Source: Eubacterium sp.
Lineage (GTDB): Bacteria > Bacillota > Clostridia > Lachnospirales > Lachnospiraceae
Reading direction: 5' to 3'
NCBI GenBank assembly: GCA_017459945.1
Contig: JAFUBZ010000002.1
Coordinates: 1-61,962, forward strand
Length of the DNA: 61,962 nucleotides
Every line of letters begins with the position of its first letter. Position 1 is the stretch's first letter. Positions 25,821-33,974 of the stretch are shown one piece after another. Below the pieces are notes generated by a model that saw nothing but the letters and a program-made list of their open reading frames with translations, ran no database searches and had not been told where the DNA came from. The translations under genes were made by a program, and so were the position numbers.

Positions 25821-25857
25821 ACTACAGTAGTTTGCATGCTTTATCATCATGATGATA
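25821..25857. promoter_or_regulatory. Two operator-like palindromes upstream of the HlyD/ABC operon
   Basis: The perfect 16-bp palindrome TATCATCATGATGATA (25842-25857) and the 11-bp odd palindrome ACTACAGTAGT (25821-25831) lie 34-70 bases upstream of the adaptor start. Such symmetric sites usually bind dimeric repressors. Clear sigma-A boxes are not seen between them, although TAAAAT occurs nearby. Confidence 0.45.
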
Positions 25858-25881
25858 CGTTTCCCGGGTTTTTCTGTCAAT

Positions 25882-25923
25882 GAAAAAATTCTGAGGAAAA
25901 TCTTAAGATTCTCCTCAGAATTC
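25882..25923 (-). terminator. Terminator of the tandem radical-SAM operon
   Basis: On the minus strand an 11-bp stem, AATTCTGAGGA (25913-25923 complement) with TCCTCAGAATT (25888-25898 complement), is followed by TTTTTTC. It lies 37 bases after the second radical-SAM gene and separates it from the export operon. Confidence 0.85.
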
Positions 25924-25959
25924 TGTATGTTTCAGGTATCAGAAACCATTCTCCGTTTG

Positions 25960-27381
25960 TTAAGCGTTGGATGCTTTTCCGTATTTTGCTTCGTGTTCTT
26001 TTTTGATCTCTTCGATGTGCTCTTTGTGCTCCGCCCAGATCTTCTCAGCTGTCGGTGCCCAGTTCTCAGCATACGGAACGGTCTTTGCGATCAGATCATC
26101 AACCGGCTCCTCTGCCTGCATATCAGTGGAATGCGCACCGGACTCTTCTACCATCTTCTTGATCATCTGCGGATTCTCAAGCATCGGGCACGGCTGCAGC
26201 ATGTTGTCGTTGAACGGCTGGTTGTTATGATAAGCCATAAACAGCGGCTGCTGCAGACACTCAAGCAGAGATTTCTCACGAATGTTTGCGCCTGAGTAAT
26301 GGATGAATACGCACGGCTCAACATCACCGTTCGGGTTGATGTGCAGATAGTTCTTACCACCTGCGATACATCCGCCTACGAACTCAGCATCATTCTGGAA
26401 GTCCAGTGTGAACAGCGGAATATCGCATGTTCTCATACGGATACCGCGAACCTTCTCTACCATGTATGCACGCTGTTCCGGTGTCAGGAGCAGATCTGTA
26501 GAAGCATCTTTTCCAACCGGCATGTAATGGAAATACCATGCGATCAGTACACCGTGGTCAACCAGATTATTCAGGAACTCATCACTCGTAACAGCCAGGT
26601 AGTTCTTGCTGGTGTAGCAAACGGAAACACCGTACAGAAGACCATACTCATGCAGCTTATCAAATGCTGCCATAACCTTCTGATATACACCGGAACCACG
26701 GCGGTCATCTGTGGTCTCCTCGGTTCCCTCGATAGAAATCGCGAAGGAAATGTTGCCGACACGCTGTACTTCTTTACAGAAGTCATCATCGATCAGAGTA
26801 CCGTTTGTAAAGATATGGAATGCACAGTCATTGTGCTTGTCAGCCAGCTTGATGATGTCATTTTTACGAACCAGCGGCTCACCGCCTGTCAGTACGAAGA
26901 AGTGGATCCCCAGCTCTTTTGCCTGTGTAATGATGCTGTCGAGCTCTTCATTTGTCAGGTTCAGCTTATGACCATACTCTGCTGCCCAGCAGCCTGTGCA
27001 GCGCAGGTTACATGCAGAGGTCGGATCCATCAGGATAACCCACGGTACGTTGCAGCCGTACTTTTCACGGTTTGCCTTTACCTGTTTGAAGCCAGTCAGA
27101 CCTGCTTCATAGCCCATGTTCAGAACATGCTGCTTAACAACGTTCGGATGCAGATCATCAAATGCCTTGTTAACAACCTTTGCCCATTTGTTGTTCATGT
27201 CACTGAACTCTTCAATGGCATTGTCCCAGAAATATTCCGGGAAGGTGTTGCCTGTGATCTTATGTGCCAGGTTCAGAAGCTTCACTACATGCGCCTGGCG
27301 GTCTTTGTTGATGTATTTGTAAATGCGGTTGAAAGCAACCTCAAATGCTTTTCTTCCTGCATTATGCTTTACTGTAGCCAT
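25960..27381 (-). CDS. Radical-SAM/SPASM-like protein, paralogue 1 (473 aa)
   Basis: Radical S-adenosylmethionine enzyme with the cluster motif SACNLRCTGCW (Cys124, Cys128, Cys131), the GGEP motif in FVLTGGEPLVRK, and a Cys-containing C-terminal region (CIAGGKNYLHINPNGDVEPC...LQPCPMLENP) of SPASM type that probably binds an auxiliary cluster. The first 110 residues are a helical domain (RKAFEVAFNRIYKYINKD...) not found in the classical families I know. It aligns without major gaps to the adjacent gene over its entire length. Second gene of the pair, 21 bases downstream of its paralogue. The substrate is unknown; a peptide, cofactor or lipid are all possible. Confidence 0.88.
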   Translation of the reverse strand: MATVKHNAGRKAFEVAFNRIYKYINKDRQAHVVKLLNLAHKITGNTFPEYFWDNAIEEFSDMNNKWAKVVNKAFDDLHPNVVKQHVLNMGYEAGLTGFKQVKANREKYGCNVPWVILMDPTSACNLRCTGCWAAEYGHKLNLTNEELDSIITQAKELGIHFFVLTGGEPLVRKNDIIKLADKHNDCAFHIFTNGTLIDDDFCKEVQRVGNISFAISIEGTEETTDDRRGSGVYQKVMAAFDKLHEYGLLYGVSVCYTSKNYLAVTSDEFLNNLVDHGVLIAWYFHYMPVGKDASTDLLLTPEQRAYMVEKVRGIRMRTCDIPLFTLDFQNDAEFVGGCIAGGKNYLHINPNGDVEPCVFIHYSGANIREKSLLECLQQPLFMAYHNNQPFNDNMLQPCPMLENPQMIKKMVEESGAHSTDMQAEEPVDDLIAKTVPYAENWAPTAEKIWAEHKEHIEEIKKEHEAKYGKASNA

Positions 27382-27402
27382 TGTCGTGGTCTCCTTTCCG
27401 CC

Positions 27403-28842
27403 TTAGGCGATGATATCCTTGTTTCTCTCTTTGAATGCTTCCAGGTTTTCCGGTTTATAGTTGATATAACCCTTCTTGACATGCGGATGCTCTGCCCAGA
27501 GCTTATCAGCTTCCGGTGACCATGCATTTGCATAGTCTTCGCATTTCGCGCAAAGGTGCTCTGCGGTTTCCGGAGACTGGAGATCAGTAGAAACTGCGCC
27601 GGATTCCTTGACGATACGCTGCAGTACTTCCGGATTCTCAAGCATCGGACACGGCTTAAGCATGTTGTCGTTGAACGGCTGGTTATCGCGGTATGCCATA
27701 AACAGCGGCTGTTTCAGGCACTCAAGCAGTGTGTTTTTACGGATGTTTGCGCCTGAGTAATGGATGAATACGCACGGCTCTGCATCACCGTTTGCATTGA
27801 TATGGAAGTAGTTTCTTCCGCCTGCGATACATCCGCCTACGAACTCACCGTCGTTCTGGAAATCCATCAGCATGATCGGCTTACCGCCTTCAAGCGCGCG
27901 GATCTCACGCAGTCTGTGGTAAATGTAAACACGCTGTTCCGGTGTCAGAAGCAGCTCTGTATCTGCATCGTTTCCAACCGGCATGTAGTGGAAGTACCAT
28001 GCATAACGGCATCCCTTCTCGATCAGCAGGTCTACGAACTCGTCGGAAAGAACTGCATCCAGGTTCTTCTTGGTGTAGCATACGGATACGCCGAAGAACA
28101 GACCGTAGGACTTCATCAGATCCATCGCGTTCATAACCTTCTGGAAGATACCATCTCCACGACGTCCGTCATTTGCCTCTTCAAAACCTTCCAGGCTCAG
28201 GGAGAAGGAAAGGTTTCCTACCTCACGTACCTGCTTGCAGAACTCTTCATCGATCAGGGTTCCGTTTGTATAGCTGTGGAACGCAACATCGCGGTGCTTG
28301 CGGCAGAGACGAAGCAGGTCATCCTTACGAACCAGCGGCTCACCGCCTGTAAACATATAGAAGTAAACGCCCAGCTCTTTACCCTGTGTTACGATGCTGT
28401 CCATCTCTTCAAAAGTCAGGTTCAGCTTGTAGCCGTACTCAGCTGCCCAGCATCCTGTACATCTTAAGTTACATGCAGATGTCGGATCCATCAGGATCAG
28501 CCACGGGATATTGCACTGATGTACTTCACGCATGTGACGGATGGTCTTTGTGCCATAGAATGCTGCCTCAAATCCCAGATTCAGTGCTGTCATCTTTGCG
28601 ACGTTCGGGTCTACCTCGTCGAGCATCCGGTTTACAAACTTGTTCCATTTGTGATCCGGATTCTTGATTACGGCCTTTGCGCCTTCATAAGCTGCGTCTG
28701 TAAAGTTGTCACCCATAAAACGCTTTGCCAGGTCGACAATCTGTAACAGCCCCTTTTCTCTATCCTTATTCAGACGGCGAAGTGCAACATCGATCGCTGC
28801 GCTGAATGCTTTTCTCTGCATGGTATGTGATAAGCTTGCCAC
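27403..28842 (-). CDS. Radical-SAM/SPASM-like protein, paralogue 2 (479 aa)
   Basis: Same architecture as its neighbour: N-terminal helical domain (RKAFSAAIDVALRRLNKDRE), cluster Cys124, Cys128 and Cys131 at identical positions, FMFTGGEPLVRK (read YMFTGGEPLVRK), and the C-terminal Cys region CIAGGRNYFHINANGDAEPC. It differs mainly at the C-terminus, where an extra CAKCEDYANAW adds two cysteines and the end reads KKGYINYKPENLEAF. First gene of the operon, with GGAGG about 5 bases before the ATG. Stretches of 30 or more identical bases between the two genes (for example near 26290 and 27750) show either recent duplication or gene conversion. Divergent from a TetR gene. Confidence 0.88.
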   Translation of the reverse strand: MASLSHTMQRKAFSAAIDVALRRLNKDREKGLLQIVDLAKRFMGDNFTDAAYEGAKAVIKNPDHKWNKFVNRMLDEVDPNVAKMTALNLGFEAAFYGTKTIRHMREVHQCNIPWLILMDPTSACNLRCTGCWAAEYGYKLNLTFEEMDSIVTQGKELGVYFYMFTGGEPLVRKDDLLRLCRKHRDVAFHSYTNGTLIDEEFCKQVREVGNLSFSLSLEGFEEANDGRRGDGIFQKVMNAMDLMKSYGLFFGVSVCYTKKNLDAVLSDEFVDLLIEKGCRYAWYFHYMPVGNDADTELLLTPEQRVYIYHRLREIRALEGGKPIMLMDFQNDGEFVGGCIAGGRNYFHINANGDAEPCVFIHYSGANIRKNTLLECLKQPLFMAYRDNQPFNDNMLKPCPMLENPEVLQRIVKESGAVSTDLQSPETAEHLCAKCEDYANAWSPEADKLWAEHPHVKKGYINYKPENLEAFKERNKDIIA

Positions 28843-28963
28843 TATCTTTTCCTCCTTTGAAAGAATTTTAAATCAATGTGTCACAAAACCAACACTATGT
28901 TGTCTATCTTACTTCCTGTTAATTATACGGATTCCTGTAGCAAAAACAACCGTCAATTTCCAA

Positions 28964-29019
28964 TATTATGTGTGTTTTCCCACATTTTGTGCTATAATTG
29001 TCGGTAATTCCACATAATA
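28964..29019. promoter_or_regulatory. Promoter of the TetR gene flanked by inverted repeats
   Basis: A TATAAT -10 box (28993-28998) is bracketed by the 9-bp inverted repeat TATTATGTG (28964-28972) and CACATAATA (29011-29019). Additional TGTG/CACA half-sites (TGTGTTTTCCCACA, CACATTTTGTG) lie between. This arrangement suits binding of a TetR-type dimer controlling both its own gene and the divergent radical-SAM pair. Confidence 0.5.
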
Positions 29020-29070
29020 CAGTTATTCTGATTTATGCAAAATCAAAATAAACCCAAAGGAGATCTTGCC

Positions 29071-29652
29071 ATGGCAACAGACCGCCGTACAAAATATACC
29101 AAATCCGTCATCCGCGAGGCGTTATTTGACCTCTTAAAAGAAAAACCGCTTGCAAAAGTCACTGTAACGGACATTTGCAAGCTGGCAGATATCAACCGGA
29201 GTACCTTTTACTCCTATTATGAAGATGTGAACAGTCTGATGTCGCAGATCCAGAATGATGTCTTTGAAGACATTCTGGCTTCCTTAACGACGGACAACTG
29301 GTTTGATGACTTATTAAATCTGGTAGACAAAAACAAGGATCTGTTCTCGATCCTGATCGGGCCGCATGGTGATACCGGATTTATCAGACAGCTGATCTAT
29401 CTCGGCTACGATAATAGTCTGCGGGTCTGGGGCGAGATGTATCCAAAGGCGTCTGCCACCGACATGGACTACGCTTACGCCTATATCTCTTACGGACTGA
29501 TGGGGATCCTTGAAAACTGGGTAGCCAGCAACTATGCGCTCTCGATCGACGAAGTCGGCCGCCTGGTCTACGGGCTTTCCATGTATGGGATCTCTTTTCT
29601 CGAGGGAAACAAAGAAGGACGCGAACCGATGAATCCGCTGTCCTTCGAGTAA
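29071..29652 (+). CDS. TetR/AcrR-family regulator (193 aa)
   Basis: N-terminal helix-turn-helix YTKSVIREALFDLLKEKPLA followed by KVTVTDICKLADINRSTFYSYY is typical of TetR; the C-terminal part resembles the DhaS/TetR_C branch (LYGLSMYGISFLEG-like end). I start at ATG 29071, 8 bases after AAAGGAG, not at the in-frame ATG at 29035. It is divergent from the two radical-SAM genes with inverted repeats in between, so it most likely represses them. The inducer is unknown. Confidence 0.9.
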   Translation: MATDRRTKYTKSVIREALFDLLKEKPLAKVTVTDICKLADINRSTFYSYYEDVNSLMSQIQNDVFEDILASLTTDNWFDDLLNLVDKNKDLFSILIGPHGDTGFIRQLIYLGYDNSLRVWGEMYPKASATDMDYAYAYISYGLMGILENWVASNYALSIDEVGRLVYGLSMYGISFLEGNKEGREPMNPLSFE

Positions 29653-29689
29653 GCTACCTATATTTTTTGACGCTTCTTTAGCAAGTGCC

Positions 29690-30200
29690 CTATTCTGCGA
29701 AGTTTGTTTTCAAGTCTCCCACGCAGGGAATTTCTGATAAGCTATCTGCATCCTTCGAAGGGTACCGCTTTATTCGACGAGTTCTTTGATAACAACTCGT
29801 CTCATCACGCTTCAGAATTTGTGTCGGATCACAAATTCTGCCCCTTTTCCGGATTTGATACCTTATCGAAATACCAGCTGCTCGTCGCAAAAGAAAAGCA
29901 AACTTTGCAGAACTATGCCACTTGCAAAAACGCATGCGTCACAACAGATTGCTGTAGCATCGTTTTTACGTAGAGAGAGCGTTAGTGTTTCCGCAAGATT
30001 ACAAGATTTCTGAGGGGGCAAAATTTATTATCCGCTATAAATTTTGGACGAATAGGAGTGGCGTTTTTTTCAAAAAACGGCAGCGACTATGAGACGTACC
30101 CCTCAGAAATCGCGGGAAGCTTGTTTGGAAACACTTTGCGAACGGCAAGAAAAACGATGTGCAGCAACTGTGTGACACATCGTTTAAGCAATGGCAAAAG
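29690..30200 (+). ncRNA. Probable large structured non-coding RNA (about 510 nt)
   Basis: The 555-base gap between the convergent tetR and mnmA 3' ends holds no credible gene but many nested complements. Domain 1: 29693-29706 pairs with 29899-29912 (14 bp, one G-U), enclosing GCTTT/AAAGC (29767/29895), CGACGAG/CTCGTCG (29775/29881), a 10-bp hairpin 29814-29823/29830-29839 and smaller hairpins. Domain 2 is a long helix: 29917-29925 with 30188-30195, GTCAC...TTGCTG (29938-29954) with 30162-30176, CATCGTTTTT (29958-29967) with 30150-30159, AGTGTTTCC (29984) with 30127-30135, ACAAG (30001) with 30120-30124, ATTTCTGAGGGG (30006) with 30099-30110, capped by hairpins at 30019-30046 and 30062-30079. 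Wobble pairs weakly favour the plus strand. A possible promoter is TTGACG-18-TATTCT at 29667-29696, but it would start inside the first helix. It does not look like tmRNA, RNase P, 6S or a group II intron. A decayed or non-autonomous mobile element is an alternative. Confidence 0.55.
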
Positions 30201-30207
30201 TATATTT

Positions 30208-31293
30208 TTACATAAGCTCCGTCCTGCGGATCGTCGCGCCGCCGATCACATCATCACCGTCGTAAAAGACGACTGCCTGTCCGGGTGCGATCCCGCGCTG
30301 CGGGCTGTCAAGATCGATCTGCACTTCCGTTTCGGAAAGCTGCGTCACAAGTGCCGGCTGCGGTGTCTGATGATACCGGATGCTGACCATGAGTTTCCTG
30401 GGTTCTTCCAATGCCGGGACTGCGATCATGTTCAGCTCATCCGCATCGAAGGATGTGATCATTCCTTCCCCGGCTTTCCCTAAAACGATCTGATTCTTAT
30501 CAAGATCTTTCGCCACTACGTATAATGGTTCTCCGGCCGCAACGCCAAGTCCCTTTCTCTGACCGATCGTATAATGAACGGTCCCCTTATGACGTCCAAG
30601 TACATTTCCTTCAAGATCTACAAAGTCGCCTTCCGGGTAATCATTCCCCGTATAGCGGCGTAAAAATTCTGTATAATCCCCATCCGGTACGAAACAGATG
30701 TCCTGGCTATCCGCTTTTTTAGCGTTAATGAATCCGTTTTCTTCGGCGATCACTCTGACCTCTTCCTTTGTCAGACCGCCCAATGGAAACAGCGTCGCGG
30801 CAAGCTGTTCCTGCTTCAGTGCATACAGCACATAACTCTGGTCTTTTTTCTCATCCAGTCCTCTTTTTAAATGATATCGTTTAGACGTCTCATCATAAAT
30901 GATCTGCGCATAATGTCCCGTCGCGATATAATCGCATCCCAGCTCCTGTGCTCTGCGGTAAAGAAGCGCAAATTTCATAAAGCGGTTGCAGTCAATACAC
31001 GGATTCGGTGTGCTTCCACTTTCATACGCGCAGACAAAGCGACGGATCACCTGCTCTTCAAACTCGTCTTTAAAATTGAAGACATAAAAAGGAATCCCGA
31101 TGCGGTAACACACGCTTCGGGCATCCTCTACATCGTCCAGACTGCAGCAGGTGTTCTCCCGCTGCAGTCCGACTGTCTCATTTTCATAAAGCCGCATCGT
31201 CACACCGATGCAGTCATACCCCTGTTTTTTTAACAGGTACGCCGTCACGCTCGAGTCAACGCCTCCGCTCATGGCGACAAGTACTTTTTTCAT
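30208..31293 (-). CDS. mnmA: tRNA-specific 2-thiouridylase (361 aa)
   Basis: Installs the 2-thio group on wobble uridine-34 of Lys, Glu and Gln tRNAs using ATP and persulfide sulfur. PP-loop AMSGGVDSSVTAYLL (8-22), the STPNPCIDCN loop with the first catalytic Cys, the ATGHYAQI segment, KKDQSYVLYAL, and the second catalytic Cys in ADSQDICFVPDGDY. The beta-barrel C-terminus (SIRYHQTPQPALV, RGIAPGQAVVFYDGDDVIGGATI) is complete. GAGG 8 bases before the ATG. Last gene of malQ > lysR > mnmA. No sulfur donor IscS is adjacent. Confidence 0.97.
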   Translation of the reverse strand: MKKVLVAMSGGVDSSVTAYLLKKQGYDCIGVTMRLYENETVGLQRENTCCSLDDVEDARSVCYRIGIPFYVFNFKDEFEEQVIRRFVCAYESGSTPNPCIDCNRFMKFALLYRRAQELGCDYIATGHYAQIIYDETSKRYHLKRGLDEKKDQSYVLYALKQEQLAATLFPLGGLTKEEVRVIAEENGFINAKKADSQDICFVPDGDYTEFLRRYTGNDYPEGDFVDLEGNVLGRHKGTVHYTIGQRKGLGVAAGEPLYVVAKDLDKNQIVLGKAGEGMITSFDADELNMIAVPALEEPRKLMVSIRYHQTPQPALVTQLSETEVQIDLDSPQRGIAPGQAVVFYDGDDVIGGATIRRTELM

Positions 31294-31336
31294 AGAATCA
31301 TCCTCTTTTGATCTTCTGCCAATGCGCCGCCGACAT

Positions 31337-32218
31337 TTAGAAATGCAACAGACGGACTTTCAGAAATTCATAGACCCTTAAGATCTCTCTCTGACAGGGA
31401 TCTTTTTTTCTGGAAATAAAGAACAGGTTTAAGGAGAAGCTCCTCTTTTTGATCGGGATCATCTGGGTTCCTTTCTTATCCAGCATCTTATAATCCCGCT
31501 CCGGCATGATAAAGATTCCCTCATTCGCAGCCGTCTTCTTTAATCCATCCTTCATGTTTTTTACATATCGAATGCTGTTTATGGTAATATTCTGTTCCTG
31601 AAAACTGCGCAGGATCTTTTTGTTGGATTCTTTCCAGGTTTCCAACAAGACGATATCCCTGTTGCGGAAATCGCGGAGCATCATTTCCTTTTTTGTGATT
31701 GAATGATCCGACTCATGAAGTGCTGCGCACATGGAGATATTCAGAAGCGGATAACTCATCCGCTCCGGATCCTGTGACGGCATCGTCTGGATCACGGCAT
31801 CTACGCTGCGCTCTGACAGGCGGTCCTCATAGGATTCTGATTCGATCACACAGGACATGATCGGAGACTGCAGGATCTCCTGATACAGCTTTTCATTCGT
31901 CTCCATCTCAACCGCAGCCGCCTCCGGGATCAGGATCTTGGGGCGCAATGGACAGTTCGCACCGATCAGCTGAATCTGGTCTTCTGTCTCATGGATAAAC
32001 TCAAACAGCTTCTCACATCTGCTTTCAAGATATTGCCCCTGCGGAGTCAGACTGACGCCGGACTTTTCTCTGACGAACAGGATGACCGCAAGCTCATCTT
32101 CCAGTTGTTTCATCGATTTTCCGACGGCCTGCTGTGTCATATACAGACGTTCTCCTGCCGCGGAAAAGCTTCCCTGTTTGCACACTTCATAAAACTGAAG
32201 CAGTTGCCGAAATTCCAT
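31337..32218 (-). CDS. LysR-family transcriptional regulator (293 aa)
   Basis: N-terminal winged helix-turn-helix MEFRQLLQFYEVCKQGSFSA / AGERLYMTQQAVGKSMKQLE is canonical LysR; the remaining 200 residues form the ligand-binding domain, here weakly conserved. It sits between malQ and mnmA on the same strand with gaps of 45 and 43 bases, rather than divergent from a target gene as LysR genes usually are. The target and inducer cannot be inferred. Confidence 0.9.
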   Translation of the reverse strand: MEFRQLLQFYEVCKQGSFSAAGERLYMTQQAVGKSMKQLEDELAVILFVREKSGVSLTPQGQYLESRCEKLFEFIHETEDQIQLIGANCPLRPKILIPEAAAVEMETNEKLYQEILQSPIMSCVIESESYEDRLSERSVDAVIQTMPSQDPERMSYPLLNISMCAALHESDHSITKKEMMLRDFRNRDIVLLETWKESNKKILRSFQEQNITINSIRYVKNMKDGLKKTAANEGIFIMPERDYKMLDKKGTQMIPIKKRSFSLNLFFISRKKDPCQREILRVYEFLKVRLLHF

Positions 32219-32263
32219 AATACTCCCCCTTATTGTGCGAATTTACCAACAGCTTCTATTCTA

Positions 32264-33799
32264 TTATTCGTCTTGAGACGACTCCTTTTCTTCCTCTTTG
32301 ATCCGATGGCCGAATCTGCCGAACAATCCGCAAAGGTATCGGATCTTTTCTGCCAGACGCTCGTCTTTCATCTGCCAGTCAGACATCCGCCACTCCCAGT
32401 TCCCGCCGAGTGTCGACGGTGTATTGATCCGGGCCTCTGCACCAAGCTGCAGATAATCCTGCATCGGAATGATACAGTACCGTGCCACACTGCCGAGTGC
32501 CAGACGGATCAGTCCGTCACTCAACGCCTCATTCCGGTCCGGATGAAGATTCAGATATTCTTCTACATGATACCGCTCATATCCCGGCATCTCTGCAATG
32601 AACTGCATCAGTGTTGCATTGTCATGTGTACCGGTATAGACAACGCAGTTTTCATCATACCAGTTTGGCAGGTATTCATTCTCCGAATCACTGCCGAATG
32701 CAAACTGCAGCACCTTCATATTCGGAAAACCGCTGTCTGCAACAAGCTTCCGGACACTGTCTGTGATAAAGCCAAGGTCCTCCGCTATGATGCCAAGTTC
32801 CGGTACTTCTTTTTTGATCAGATCAAACAGTTCCATCCCCGGGCCCGGTTCCCACGTACCTTTTCTTGCTGTCTCTTCTTCAAACGGTACGGCATAGTAT
32901 TCATCAAATCCCCGGAAATGATCGATCCGCACCATGTCATAAAGCTCGCTGCAATGACGGATCCTTGAGATCCACCATTCATACCCTGTCTTCTTATGGA
33001 AAGCCCAGTCATAGAGCGGATTTCCCCAGAGCTGACCATCCTCACAGAACGCATCCGGCGGGCAGCCGGCTACGGCAACCGGATCAAGGTTCTTATCCAG
33101 CTGGAACAGTTTGGGATTGGTCCATACATCCGCACTGTCGAATGCAACATAGATCGGGATATCACCGATGATACTGATCCCGTTCTCCTTTGCATATGCT
33201 CTGATCTCATCCCATTGAACGGAAAACAGATATTGCAGATATTCATAAAAACGGATCCTGTCCGCCTCTTCTTCCTCGACTTTCTGCAACGCCGCTTTTT
33301 TACGTTTTTTTAAATCCGGCTCCCACTCCGTCCATGGCGCACCGTCATGGCTGTCCTTGCATGCCATGAAAACCGCATAATCATGCAGCCAGCTCTTATT
33401 CTTTTTGCAAAATTCAGTAAACTCCGGATCACTTTCATGATCGCTGTTTTCGAACGCCTGATAAAGAAGCGGATAACGGTGATAGTACTGTTTTCCGTAA
33501 TCCACATAGGAAGGATCAGAGATCAGATCCGCCTGATCACATGCTTCCCTTGAAAGAAGTCCGTCTTCTATCAGCTTTTCTAAATCGATAAAAAGCGGGT
33601 TCCCGGCAAATGTCGAAAAAGACTGATACGGTGAATCCCCGTAACTGATCGGCCCAAGCGGCAGGATCTGCCAATACTGCTGCTTACTGTTTTTTAAAAA
33701 ACGGATCCACTCCTTTGCTGCTTCTGAAAAACTCCCGATACCATATGCTGAAGGCAAACTGCTCACAGGAAGCAGGATGCCACAGAAACGATCTCTCAT
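32264..33799 (-). CDS. malQ: 4-alpha-glucanotransferase (511 aa)
   Basis: GH77 amylomaltase that transfers maltosyl units between maltodextrins in glycogen and starch breakdown. The start of the enzyme is typical (FCGILLPVSSLPSAYGIGSF). It carries the catalytic regions VRIDHFRGFDEYYAVPF (nucleophile Asp), IIAEDLGFIT (acid/base Glu) and YTGTHDNATL. I place the start at ATG 33799; two upstream in-frame ATGs (33820, 33844) have no ribosome site, while GGGGAG lies 13 bases before this one. It fits functionally with glgP about 16 kb away. Confidence 0.94.
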   Translation of the reverse strand: MRDRFCGILLPVSSLPSAYGIGSFSEAAKEWIRFLKNSKQQYWQILPLGPISYGDSPYQSFSTFAGNPLFIDLEKLIEDGLLSREACDQADLISDPSYVDYGKQYYHRYPLLYQAFENSDHESDPEFTEFCKKNKSWLHDYAVFMACKDSHDGAPWTEWEPDLKKRKKAALQKVEEEEADRIRFYEYLQYLFSVQWDEIRAYAKENGISIIGDIPIYVAFDSADVWTNPKLFQLDKNLDPVAVAGCPPDAFCEDGQLWGNPLYDWAFHKKTGYEWWISRIRHCSELYDMVRIDHFRGFDEYYAVPFEEETARKGTWEPGPGMELFDLIKKEVPELGIIAEDLGFITDSVRKLVADSGFPNMKVLQFAFGSDSENEYLPNWYDENCVVYTGTHDNATLMQFIAEMPGYERYHVEEYLNLHPDRNEALSDGLIRLALGSVARYCIIPMQDYLQLGAEARINTPSTLGGNWEWRMSDWQMKDERLAEKIRYLCGLFGRFGHRIKEEEKESSQDE

Positions 33800-33974
33800 A
33801 TATATTTCAAATCTCCCCATTTTTCGGGCTTTAAAAAGGCCCATTGATAAGGTTATTATACCAAAATATCACACGTCTGTTAAAGATTTTCTTGCATTAT
33901 TTATGCAAATTCGCTATCATAATTATGCATATGCCATTCCTGTCGCATTTCGCGATTCATTCCCATAACAAAAT

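Noticed and set aside
26299..27519. Open frame of about 406 codons opposite the radical-SAM genes, and a similar one at 27760-28467
   Set aside because: Both are mirror-image frames of the two paralogous genes; their similarity to each other simply reflects the similarity of the paralogues.
25960..28842. CRISPR or other repeat array because of repeated identical stretches
   Set aside because: The identical stretches are aligned coding segments of two paralogous genes, not short spaced repeats.
22095..28842. A single RiPP (modified peptide) cluster combining the radical-SAM pair and the HlyD/ABC exporter
   Set aside because: A good terminator and separate operator-like palindromes split the two operons, and I found no short precursor-peptide gene. 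The possibility is not excluded but is not supported.
29704..29973. Open frame of 89 codons in the structured non-coding region
   Set aside because: No ribosome site, unusual codon use, and its path crosses several perfect hairpins; the pairing pattern explains the sequence better than coding does.
29690..30200. tmRNA, RNase P RNA, 6S RNA or group II intron as an identity of this region
   Set aside because: I looked for the tmRNA tag frame and T-arm, the RNase P GAGGAAAGTCC core and a domain V-like hairpin on both strands and found none.
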